From: Haemophilus sp.
GTDB lineage: Bacteria; Pseudomonadota; Gammaproteobacteria; Enterobacterales; Pasteurellaceae
Direction: 5' to 3'
Length of the DNA stretch: 34,803 nucleotides
Assembly (NCBI GenBank): GCA_019423005.1
Contig: JAHZCF010000025.1
Span: forward strand, 1 to 34,803
Shown here one piece after another: positions 1 through 7,187 of this stretch (positions are counted from its first letter, which is position 1; the number at the start of each line of letters is the position of its first letter). The notes under the pieces were generated by a model. The model was not told where the DNA came from, did not search any database, and worked only from the letters and a program-made list of their open reading frames with translations. The translations under genes were made by a program, and so were the position numbers.

Positions 1-677
1 TTGAAGATGATTGTTTATTAGTATTGAACAAACCTTCTGGCATTGCGGTTCATGGCGGGAGTGGTTTGAATTTTGGCGTGATTGAAGCCTTGCGTGCATT
101 ACGTCCTGAAGCCCGTTTTTTAGAATTGGTTCATCGCTTAGACAGAGATACATCAGGCATCTTATTAGTAGCGAAGAAACGCTCTGCCTTACGCAATTTA
201 CATGAACAACTTCGTGTTAAAACGGTACAAAAAGATTATCTCGCACTCGTACGTGGACAATGGCAATCTCATGTGAAAGTCGTACAAGCGCCTTTATTAA
301 AAAATGAGCTGGCCAGTGGTGAACGCATCGTTAAAGTCAGTGAGCAAGGTAAACCTTCAGAAACCCGATTTGCCATTGAAGAACGCTATCAAAATGCGAC
401 CTTAGTAAAAGCGTCGCCTGTAACGGGAAGAACCCATCAGATCCGAGTTCATACTCAATATGCAGGTCACCCAATCGCGCTAGATGATAAATACGGTGAT
501 AAAGAATTCGATAAATATATGCAAGATCTCGGACTCAATCGTTTGTTTTTACATGCATTTTCTATTCGATTTGAACATCCTAAAACCGGTGAAACATTAC
601 GTTTCAATGCACAACTAGATGAAAAAATGAAAACAATTCTGAAAAAACTGCGTGAAAGCAAAGAGATAAACCCATAG
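1..677 (+). CDS. rluC: 23S rRNA pseudouridine synthase RluC, 3' part
   Basis: Isomerises specific uridines of 23S rRNA to pseudouridine (955, 2504 and 2580 in E. coli RluC). The reading frame is open to the left window edge, so the 5' end, including any S4-like RNA-binding domain, is missing; an internal TTG at 24 is not the true start. Visible are the RluA/RluC-family motif LVHRLDRDTSG with its catalytic Asp and the downstream GRTHQIRVH motif. RluC rather than RluD is favoured by the hfq neighbour, as in H. influenzae, and by the short C-terminus. It ends 86 bp before hfq on the same strand. Confidence 0.9.
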   Translation, partial: EDDCLLVLNKPSGIAVHGGSGLNFGVIEALRALRPEARFLELVHRLDRDTSGILLVAKKRSALRNLHEQLRVKTVQKDYLALVRGQWQSHVKVVQAPLLKNELASGERIVKVSEQGKPSETRFAIEERYQNATLVKASPVTGRTHQIRVHTQYAGHPIALDDKYGDKEFDKYMQDLGLNRLFLHAFSIRFEHPKTGETLRFNAQLDEKMKTILKKLRESKEINP

Positions 678-763
678 ACAAGAAAAATGTTTATTGCTAT
701 ATTTGATGACGGAGACAACTCGTTTCTATCATTAATTAACATATAACAACAAAGGATAGCAAA

Positions 764-1048
764 ATGGCAAAAGGACAATCATTACAAGATCCTTATTTGA
801 ATGCGTTACGCCGTGAACGTATTCCTGTTTCGATTTATCTCGTTAATGGGATTAAATTACAGGGTCAAATCGAATCATTCGACCAATTCGTGATTTTATT
901 AAAAAACACGGTTAATCAAATGGTGTACAAACACGCAATTTCGACTGTGGTTCCAGCACGTTCTGTTTCTCACCACAATAATAATGGCGGTCATCATGTA
1001 GCACAAACTTCTGATGCTGTAGCGGAAGTAGAAACACAAGCAGAATAA
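764..1048 (+). CDS. hfq: RNA chaperone Hfq
   Basis: A 94-aa Sm-like protein that forms a hexameric ring and pairs small RNAs with mRNAs. The first 70 residues are nearly the E. coli sequence: MAKGQSLQDP at the start, the Sm1 segment with QFVILLKNT, and the Sm2 motif YKHAISTVVP. The tail is short, with a His/Asn patch (residues 70-77) and an acidic end. A Shine-Dalgarno AAAGGA lies just upstream of the ATG. hflX starts 9 bp after the stop codon, giving the familiar hfq-hflX pair. A strong inverted uptake-sequence hairpin immediately downstream may end much of the hfq transcription. Confidence 0.97.
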   Translation: MAKGQSLQDPYLNALRRERIPVSIYLVNGIKLQGQIESFDQFVILLKNTVNQMVYKHAISTVVPARSVSHHNNNGGHHVAQTSDAVAEVETQAE

Positions 1049-1057
1049 TTCTGTTCA

Positions 1058-2413
1058 ATGAACGATTTCATCAGTTTAAGTGCGGTTGAAAATTCACCTG
1101 AAATTTCAACCGCACTTTCGTCATCTAAAACAGGCGACAATAGCCAATCGGCAAAAGATAAAGCTGTCGTCGTGCATGTTTTCTTTTCTCAAAATAAAAA
1201 CATTGAAGATCTACAAGAATTCCAACTTTTAGCGGAATCTGCCAATGTTGAGATTTTACAAATCATCACCACGAGCCGTGCCACGCCACAAGCGAAATAT
1301 TTTATCGGTGAGGGGAAAGCACAAGAAATTGCTGATGCAGTGAAAGCCTTAGATGCCGATGTTGTTTTGGTGAATCATCAATTAACGCCCGCTCAAACCC
1401 GTAATTTAGAAAGCATTTGCCAATGTCGTGTAGTAGATCGCACTGGGGTGATTTTAGATATCTTTGCCCAACGAGCCCGCTCGCACGAAGGGAAATTGCA
1501 AGTTGAATTAGCTCAGCTTAAGCATTTATCCACTCGATTAGTCCGCCGAAAAACAGGCTTAGATCAGCAAAAAGGTGCGGTAGGATTGCGTGGCCCTGGC
1601 GAAACGCAGTTAGAAACGGATCGCCGTTTAATCAAGGTTCGTATCGCACAGTTGCAAAATCGTTTGGCGAAAGTCGAAAAACAACGCAATCAAAATCGCC
1701 AAACACGACAAAAAGCGGATATTCCGACCATTTCCTTAGTAGGCTACACCAATGCGGGGAAATCGACACTCTTCAATTTCATCACGCAAGCCAATGTCTA
1801 TGCGGCAGATCAGCTTTTTGCTACCCTCGATCCCACATTAAGACGTTTGCAAATTCAAGATGTTGGCACAGCGATTCTCGCCGATACCGTTGGTTTCGTT
1901 CGCCAACTTCCCCATGATTTAGTTTCCGCTTTTAAATCTACCTTGCAAGAAACGGTAGAAGCCAGTTTGTTATTGCATGTCATTGATGCAGCAGACGCTC
2001 GAAAGATCGAAAATATTGAAGCCGTGAATTTAGTGTTGGAAGAAATTAAAGCAGACAAAGTGCCTGCATTGTTGGTGTATAACAAAATTGATTTATTGGA
2101 AAATGTGGCGCCTCATATTGAATATGATGATGAGAATAAGCCGGTTGCCGTTTATCTTTCAGCACATTCAGGTGAAGGATTAGATCTCCTACTTGAAGCC
2201 ATTAAAGTGCGGTTGAAAAACGAGATACTTTCTTTCATCTTCACGCTGCTCCCACAAGAGGGAAAAATTCGCCACATACTCTATCAATTAGATAGCATTC
2301 GTCACGAACAAATTTCGGATGAAGGTGAATTTATCCTCAATGTACAAATTGATAAAGTCGAATGGCTCAAACTTTGTAAACAATTCCCTAAACTGTCAGA
2401 AATTATTTACTAA
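1058..2413 (+). CDS. hflX: Ribosome-associated GTPase HflX
   Basis: A GTPase of the Obg-HflX group that splits stalled or stress-inactivated ribosomes. The 451 aa carry the family's N-terminal domain, the glycine-rich linker with LRGPGETQLE (about 177-186), G1 GYTNAGKST (229-237), the ATLDPTLRR switch region, G3 DTVGF (276-280) and G4 NKID (342-345). The start at 1058 is the only ATG in frame before the conserved domain. It gives about 35 extra N-terminal residues compared with E. coli HflX. Codons 7-20 of that extension are made of an inverted uptake-sequence pair (see 1078-1117), so a shorter protein from a GTG near 1171 is possible. The 3' end overlaps convergent tyrR by 11 bp. Confidence 0.95.
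   Translation: MNDFISLSAVENSPEISTALSSSKTGDNSQSAKDKAVVVHVFFSQNKNIEDLQEFQLLAESANVEILQIITTSRATPQAKYFIGEGKAQEIADAVKALDADVVLVNHQLTPAQTRNLESICQCRVVDRTGVILDIFAQRARSHEGKLQVELAQLKHLSTRLVRRKTGLDQQKGAVGLRGPGETQLETDRRLIKVRIAQLQNRLAKVEKQRNQNRQTRQKADIPTISLVGYTNAGKSTLFNFITQANVYAADQLFATLDPTLRRLQIQDVGTAILADTVGFVRQLPHDLVSAFKSTLQETVEASLLLHVIDAADARKIENIEAVNLVLEEIKADKVPALLVYNKIDLLENVAPHIEYDDENKPVAVYLSAHSGEGLDLLLEAIKVRLKNEILSFIFTLLPQEGKIRHILYQLDSIRHEQISDEGEFILNVQIDKVEWLKLCKQFPKLSEIIY
1078..1117 (+). terminator. Inverted uptake-sequence hairpin inside the start of hflX
   Basis: AAGTGCGGTTGAAA (1078-1091) pairs perfectly with TTTCAACCGCACTT (1104-1117) around a 12-nt loop. Such uptake-sequence dyads usually lie after genes and act as Rho-independent terminators in Pasteurellaceae. 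Here the dyad follows hfq by 30 bp but sits in frame within hflX codons 7-20. There is no long T run after it, so full termination is uncertain; attenuation of hflX is the inference. Confidence 0.6.
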
Positions 2414-3353
2414 TACCGTATTGTTTTAATTTATTGGCAATCGCCGTATGTGATACGCCTAATCTTTGTGCCAATTTTCGCGTACTTGGATACTGGGCAT
2501 AAAAAACACGCAATACACTCGCCTCATATTGTCCCATGATCTCATCCAGCGTTTGCTCACCAAAATCATCCGCAGAAATGACCGCACTTTGTACGGGTTT
2601 TAAATTTAAACTTTCAATATCAAGCTGGTCATTTTTTGCTAAGGAACAGGCACGATACAAGACATTGTAAAGCTCTCGCACATTACCTTGCCAAGGCTGC
2701 CCTTTTAAATAGTTCAAAAAATCAGCATCATATTGTGGTATTGAAATCTTAAGCTGTGTGCTAATTTCTTGTAAGAAACCGTCCGTTAAAGGCTGAATGT
2801 CTTCTACTCGTTCACGCAAGGGCGGCACATTTAGTGCTAAAACATTTAAACGATGGAATAAATCACTACGTAATTTCCCTTGTTCTAACAGCTTTTCCAT
2901 CGGTTCTTGTGAGGTACAAATCACTCGAACATTAGCATGATGTTCTTTTTCTTCACCCACTCGACGGAAAGAACCATCCGTTAAAAAACGCAATAATTTT
3001 GCCTGTAAACTTAATGAAAGCTCGGCTATGCCATCTAACAACACCGTGCCTTCGTTAGCATATTCAAAAAAACCAGTGGTTTCACTGTCACCTACTTTAC
3101 GCCCAAACATTTCACTTTCCGCATCTTCATCTGGCAAGCCGGCACAATTTACCGCAATGAATTTTTTCTCACGGCGCAAGCTAGCAAAATGACAAGCTTT
3201 TGCTAATAAATCTTTACCTGTACCCGTTTCACCTTGAATTAAAAGCGGCACATCAAACATCGCAAAACGTTGTGCATTTTCGACCGCACTTTTCATGGAA
3301 AGGCTTTGAGTGACAAAGCAAGAGAACGGATCTTGTGGATTAAATGTCAGCAT
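2403..3353 (-). CDS. tyrR: Short-form transcriptional regulator TyrR
   Basis: Regulator of aromatic amino acid biosynthesis and transport. At 316 aa it lacks the N-terminal ACT and PAS domains of E. coli TyrR (513 aa); a short form is also known in H. influenzae. It has a sigma54-activator-type AAA+ domain with Walker A GETGTGKD (41-48) and Walker B GTVLLDG (102-108), but no GAFTGA loop, as expected for TyrR, which works with sigma70. The C-terminus carries a Fis-type helix-turn-helix (TRKLAQRLGVSHTAIANKL, about 292-310). Without the ACT domain its response to tyrosine must rest on the AAA+ domain. The promoter contains a perfect TyrR box, so it is probably autorepressed. Confidence 0.92.
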   Translation of the reverse strand: MLTFNPQDPFSCFVTQSLSMKSAVENAQRFAMFDVPLLIQGETGTGKDLLAKACHFASLRREKKFIAVNCAGLPDEDAESEMFGRKVGDSETTGFFEYANEGTVLLDGIAELSLSLQAKLLRFLTDGSFRRVGEEKEHHANVRVICTSQEPMEKLLEQGKLRSDLFHRLNVLALNVPPLRERVEDIQPLTDGFLQEISTQLKISIPQYDADFLNYLKGQPWQGNVRELYNVLYRACSLAKNDQLDIESLNLKPVQSAVISADDFGEQTLDEIMGQYEASVLRVFYAQYPSTRKLAQRLGVSHTAIANKLKQYGISK

Positions 3354-3386
3354 AAAATAAGCTCAATTTTATTGAATGATGCCAAT

Positions 3387-3427
3387 ATGATAGGGAGTTT
3401 ATTGATATGTGTAAAGATTAATTTACA
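3387..3427 (-). promoter_or_regulatory. tyrR promoter with a perfect TyrR box
   Basis: On the minus strand, -35 TTTACA (3410-3415) and -10 TATCAT (3387-3392) are separated by exactly 17 bp and point into tyrR. The -35 is one half of TGTAAA-N6-TTTACA (3410-3427), an exact match to the TyrR box consensus. Overlap of box and -35 implies repression of tyrR by its own product. Seen directly; the regulation is inferred from E. coli TyrR. Confidence 0.85.
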
Positions 3428-3431
3428 TATA

Positions 3432-3458
3432 AAAAGGGCAATCCTTGACTGCCCTTTT
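3432..3458 (-). terminator. Terminator of the siderophore ABC operon
   Basis: AAAAGGGCA (3432-3440) and TGCCCTTTT (3450-3458) form a 9-bp stem with a 9-nt loop. On the minus strand it is followed by a T run, 16 bp past the stop codon of the binding-protein gene. It insulates the downstream tyrR promoter. Confidence 0.85.
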
Positions 3459-3473
3459 AGATGATTTTTTGAG

Positions 3474-4382
3474 TTATTTTTTCACTGCACGATCAAGTTC
3501 TTGTGCAATGATTTCCATGCTTTCTAAACCACCAAACGCAAGATACCAATTGGCTGCATCAAGATACACAATGTGTCCATCTTTATACGCTTTGGTTTGT
3601 TTGATGATATCGTTATCTAACACTTTTTGTGCATTGTTAGCTTTTTCTGTAATCGCCGCTGTACGATCCACGACAAGTAAAAAGTCTGGATTTTTTTCTA
3701 AAATATATTCAAAACCAACGCTTTGGCCGTGCGTAGACGATTTGATGTTGTCATCAATCGGTTTAAAACCAAATTTTTGATACACCATACCATAACGAGA
3801 ACCATCACCAAAGGCACTGATTTTACTTTCATTGACAAGTACCAATAAGGCTGTTTTGCCTTTTGCATCTTTGGCGACTTGGTCAATCTTACTTTCTAAT
3901 GCTGAAAGTTTTTCTTTCGCAACATTTTCTTTACCAAAGATCTGACCAAGTGCGGTCACATTTTGTTGAAAACTCGGGTAGTAATTGTTGTAGTCATTTT
4001 CAACATTAAATACTGGCGCAATTTCTTTAAATTTGTCGATCATTTTTTCTTGACGTTTAGACGCAATGATCAAATCCGGATTGAGTTCGTTAATTTGCTC
4101 CAATGATTGTTCTTTCAAATCACCGACATTCTTATATTTTTTGTCTGCAAATTCTGAAAGATAGCTTGGAATTTTTCCGCTTTGTGGGAAGCCCACGATT
4201 TTATCTTGCACACCTAATGCACGAAGCGTATCTGCCGCACCAAAATCAAGCACAATGACACGCTGTGGATTTTGTGGCACAACCTGTTTTCCAGCAGCAT
4301 TTTCAACGGTAATATCTGCAGCTTGCGCAATACCGGTAAATGCAAAGAGTGAAAGGGCTAAAGTTGATAATGTTTTTTTCAT
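3474..4382 (-). CDS. CeuE-like ferric-siderophore binding protein
   Basis: Periplasmic binding protein of an iron-siderophore ABC importer (302 aa, class III fold, PF01497 type). An N-terminal signal peptide ends in GIAQA (about residue 21). The sequence follows Campylobacter CeuE closely: RVIVLDFGAADTL, NPDLIIASKR, THGQS, ILEKNPDFLLVVDR, NWYLAFGG. Residues lining the CeuE site are kept with matching spacing: R110, R196 and R240 (CeuE R118, R205, R249), H218 (H227) and Y280 (Y288). His and Tyr are the pair that completes iron coordination for tetradentate bis-catecholates. It is the last gene of the operon, 14 bp after the ATPase. The likely role is uptake of siderophores made by other bacteria. 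Confidence 0.88.
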   Translation of the reverse strand: MKKTLSTLALSLFAFTGIAQAADITVENAAGKQVVPQNPQRVIVLDFGAADTLRALGVQDKIVGFPQSGKIPSYLSEFADKKYKNVGDLKEQSLEQINELNPDLIIASKRQEKMIDKFKEIAPVFNVENDYNNYYPSFQQNVTALGQIFGKENVAKEKLSALESKIDQVAKDAKGKTALLVLVNESKISAFGDGSRYGMVYQKFGFKPIDDNIKSSTHGQSVGFEYILEKNPDFLLVVDRTAAITEKANNAQKVLDNDIIKQTKAYKDGHIVYLDAANWYLAFGGLESMEIIAQELDRAVKK

Positions 4383-4396
4383 GAAGATTTCCTTAT

Positions 4397-5158
4397 TTAT
4401 CTAAAATAAACGGCAATTTTATGGTTGTCGATATCCTGAATCGGAATCGTCATATCATAAATATCTTGTAATACGGTTGATTGCATAATGTGGTTAACTT
4501 CACCTTGTTGGACTAATTTTCCATTTTTCATGGCAACAATGTAGTCTGAATAACAAGAGGCGAAATTAATATCATGAATCACAATCACCACGGTTTTGTT
4601 GAGTTCTGTCGCTAATTTACGCAAAACTTGCATGATCTGCACAGAATGTTTCATATCCAGATTATTTAATGGTTCATCCAACAAAATATAATCGGTATCT
4701 TGTGCAAGTGTCATCGCAATATAAGCGCGTTGTCGCTGCCCACCACTTAAGTTATCGATATATTGATGACGAATATCATCTAAATTCATATAGGCAATGG
4801 CATTATCAATAAAAGTGCGGTCAGTTTGGGTTAAGTTTCCTTTGCAATAAGGGAAACGCCCAAAAGCAACTAAATCTTCAATGGTTAGACGCAAATTAAT
4901 GTTGTTAGTTTGCTTTAAAATCGCAAGTTGTTTCGCAATATCGCTACTTTTCTTGCGATTGAGCAATTCACCATTGAGATAGATCTCGCCACTATCAGCA
5001 TTCAACAAACGGCTCATAATAGACAGCACCGTACTCTTCCCCGCACCATTCGGCCCGATAAAAGACGTAATTTTCCCCGTAGGAATGGTAACGGACACAT
5101 CATCCACCACCTTTTTGCTTCCGTAACTTTTAGTAATATTGCGAATTTCTATTGCCAT
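4397..5158 (-). CDS. Siderophore ABC transporter ATP-binding protein
   Basis: Cytoplasmic ATPase (253 aa) that powers iron-siderophore import with the two permeases upstream. Walker A GPNGAGKST (35-43), Q-loop region ILKQTN, signature LSGGQ (137-141), Walker B YILLDEP (157-163) and the switch His in VIVIHDINFA are all present. The GRFPY motif near residue 100 is typical of FecE/FepC-type siderophore ATPases. Its start overlaps the end of the second permease gene by 10 bp, so the two are translationally coupled. The substrate is inferred from the CeuE-like partner. Confidence 0.92.
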   Translation of the reverse strand: MAIEIRNITKSYGSKKVVDDVSVTIPTGKITSFIGPNGAGKSTVLSIMSRLLNADSGEIYLNGELLNRKKSSDIAKQLAILKQTNNINLRLTIEDLVAFGRFPYCKGNLTQTDRTFIDNAIAYMNLDDIRHQYIDNLSGGQRQRAYIAMTLAQDTDYILLDEPLNNLDMKHSVQIMQVLRKLATELNKTVVIVIHDINFASCYSDYIVAMKNGKLVQQGEVNHIMQSTVLQDIYDMTIPIQDIDNHKIAVYFR

Positions 5159-6108
5159 TTTTTGTTTGCTCTTAATAACAAATAAATAAAATACACGCCA
5201 CCGACAAAATTAACAATGATGCTTAATGTCGTGCGGAACGTAAAAATATGGGTCACTAATAATTGCCCTAAAACCAAGGTTATGATGGAAATTAACATCG
5301 CAGCAGGAATGAGGACTTTGTGGCGATAATCTCGAATAAATTCAAAGGTCACATTCATCACCAATAGCCCAAGGAACGTAAGTGGGCCAACAAGTGCGGT
5401 CGACACTGACGTTAAAATTGCCACGAGAATTAATAGGACTTTTAAGGTCTTTTGGTAATCAATCCCTAAGTTAATGGCATTTTCTCGTCCTAATGCCAAC
5501 ACATCAAAGCAATGCCAATATCTTAAACTGAAAACAATCGTCGCCACTAAAATGGCTAATGCGACCCACAAGATTTGAGTATTGATTCGATTGAAACTGG
5601 CAAAGCCAATATCTTGTGCGATCTGGAATTCATTTGGGTCAATCAACACTTCCATAAACGTTGTTAAGCTACCAAAGAAGGTGCCGAAAATAATCCCGAC
5701 AAGCAACAAGAAGAAAATATTTTGGTTCTCTTTCTTAAATAGGAAGTGATAAAGCACTAATGAAAAGGCCATCATTAATCCCGTACACAAGACAAACAAT
5801 GCAATAGAATTCATGGAAAGCAATGTGCTTGAACCGAAAAGGAAAATAATCGTCGTTTGAATCAGTAAATACAGTGAATCTAACCCTAAAATACTCGGGG
5901 TGAGAATCCGGTTATTCACGACCGTTTGGAAAATCATCGTAGCGAGTGCACTTGCCGCGCCTGTAATCACAATCGCAATTAAGGATAAGGCACGATTTTC
6001 CAAGGCATATTGCCAACGGTTCGGTAAGTTGTAGCCTAAATAGAGTGCAAGAGAAACAATGGCTAACAATGACAATATAATCAGTTGAGAAGAAGATTTC
6101 TTAGCCAT
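5149..6108 (-). CDS. Siderophore ABC transporter permease (FecCD family), second subunit
   Basis: Inner-membrane permease (319 aa) with about eight to nine hydrophobic segments. FecCD landmarks include GRENAINLGIDY (the helix that contacts the ATPase) and ALVGPLTFLGLLVMN. It forms the channel as a heterodimer with the permease encoded just upstream, overlapping it by 8 bp. FatC/VctG/CeuC are the named relatives of this subunit type; I do not assign a symbol because several homologous systems exist. Confidence 0.9.
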   Translation of the reverse strand: MAKKSSSQLIILSLLAIVSLALYLGYNLPNRWQYALENRALSLIAIVITGAASALATMIFQTVVNNRILTPSILGLDSLYLLIQTTIIFLFGSSTLLSMNSIALFVLCTGLMMAFSLVLYHFLFKKENQNIFFLLLVGIIFGTFFGSLTTFMEVLIDPNEFQIAQDIGFASFNRINTQILWVALAILVATIVFSLRYWHCFDVLALGRENAINLGIDYQKTLKVLLILVAILTSVSTALVGPLTFLGLLVMNVTFEFIRDYRHKVLIPAAMLISIITLVLGQLLVTHIFTFRTTLSIIVNFVGGVYFIYLLLRANKKWQ

Positions 6109-7054
6109 TTCTATACCGCTTTAATAATAAAAATAAGAAGACACCACTACCGAATACACCAACCACGGCATTAATGGAAATCTCATAAGGATAAATCACA
6201 CTTCGACCTAAAATATCGCAGAATAAGACAAATACCGCACCTAATAAGGCGGTATGAGATAACACTTTCTTCAAATTATCACCCAAATAAAGTGTAACGA
6301 TATTCGGAATAATTAACCCCAAGAAAGGGATCACGCCAACAGACACGATAATAATCGAAGAGACCACTGCCACAATGAGCAATCCGAGATAAAGTACCTG
6401 GTTGTAATTTAGACCTAGATTAACCGCAAAATCTTTCCCCATCCCGACAATAGAAAAACGATGCGCAAATAAATAAGCCACGATGAGTGTAGGAATACTG
6501 AAATACAACAATTCATAGCGGCCAGACATCACAAGAGAAAAGTCCCCTTGTAGCCACCCGGATAAGTTTTGCAATAGATCTTCTTTATAAGCGATAAAGG
6601 CAGTAATTGAACTGATGATATTACCAAACATAATCCCCACTAAGGGCACAAAAATCGTGTCCTTGAATTTCAAACGGGACAGAATCGTCATAAATAATAA
6701 TGTGCCAAGGAAAGACACGATGACCGCAATGGCGGTTTTTAACAACATTGAAGCTGTTGGGAAAAATAGCATCGCCATTAAAATCCCTAATCTTGCACTA
6801 TCCATGGTGCCCGCTGTGGTAGGGGAAACAAATCGGTTTCGGCTGAGTTGCTGCATCACCAAGCCACAAATACTTAAAGAGGCACCCGCAATCAAAATAC
6901 TGATTAAACGCGGCACACGACTGATGAAAAAAATCTGCCACTGATTACCTTCAAAATTCAGTAATCCTTGCAGATTAATAGTACTTACCCCGAGAAAAAG
7001 TGAAACAAAGGAAAGCACGATCAAAAGAAAAATCAGATAACGTCGCTTAATCAT
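6101..7054 (-). CDS. Siderophore ABC transporter permease (FecCD family), first subunit
   Basis: First gene of the operon, an integral membrane permease with the FecCD motifs GKDFAVNLGLNY and VGVIPFLGLIIPN. An ATG at 7093 would add 13 residues, but I prefer the ATG at 7054, which gives MIKRRYLIFLL, a normal positively charged lead into the first membrane helix. Neither start has a clear Shine-Dalgarno. A Fur-like sequence abuts the preferred start, which would put the promoter very close and the mRNA leader very short. If the longer start is right, the Fur-like element lies within the coding region. Confidence 0.85.
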   Translation of the reverse strand: MIKRRYLIFLLIVLSFVSLFLGVSTINLQGLLNFEGNQWQIFFISRVPRLISILIAGASLSICGLVMQQLSRNRFVSPTTAGTMDSARLGILMAMLFFPTASMLLKTAIAVIVSFLGTLLFMTILSRLKFKDTIFVPLVGIMFGNIISSITAFIAYKEDLLQNLSGWLQGDFSLVMSGRYELLYFSIPTLIVAYLFAHRFSIVGMGKDFAVNLGLNYNQVLYLGLLIVAVVSSIIIVSVGVIPFLGLIIPNIVTLYLGDNLKKVLSHTALLGAVFVLFCDILGRSVIYPYEISINAVVGVFGSGVFLFLLLKRYRNG

Positions 7055-7073
7055 AAAAATGAGAATAATTCTA
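7055..7073 (-). promoter_or_regulatory. Fur-box-like element before the siderophore operon
   Basis: Read on the minus strand, the 19 bp from 7073 to 7055 (TAGAATTATTCTCATTTTT) match the Fur consensus at 12 of 19 positions, with the best half being the ATTCTCATT side. Placement directly before the first permease start and the operon's function support Fur control. The sequence match alone is moderate. Confidence 0.45.
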
Positions 7074-7158
7074 AAATGCAAAAAGAATAGCATATTGAAG
7101 GAAAAGAGAAAAGATGAAGTGCGGTCAGTTTTCGACTAATTTTTAGGCGTATAAAAAA

Positions 7159-7178
7159 TGCGGTCAAATTTGACCGCA
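7159..7178 (-). terminator. mepM terminator, palindromic uptake-sequence pair
   Basis: A perfect 20-bp palindrome, TGCGGTCAAATTTGACCGCA, ends 9 bp before the mepM stop codon (plus-strand view). On the minus strand it is followed by TTTTTTAT, a classic uptake-sequence terminator. A further single AAGTGCGGTC lies at about 7119. Confidence 0.85.
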
Positions 7179-7187
7179 CTTTATTCA

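Noticed and set aside
1855..2085. Antisense open frames within hflX, ompP1, merA and other long genes
   Set aside because: They lie opposite strongly conserved genes, have no ribosome sites and no recognisable protein features.
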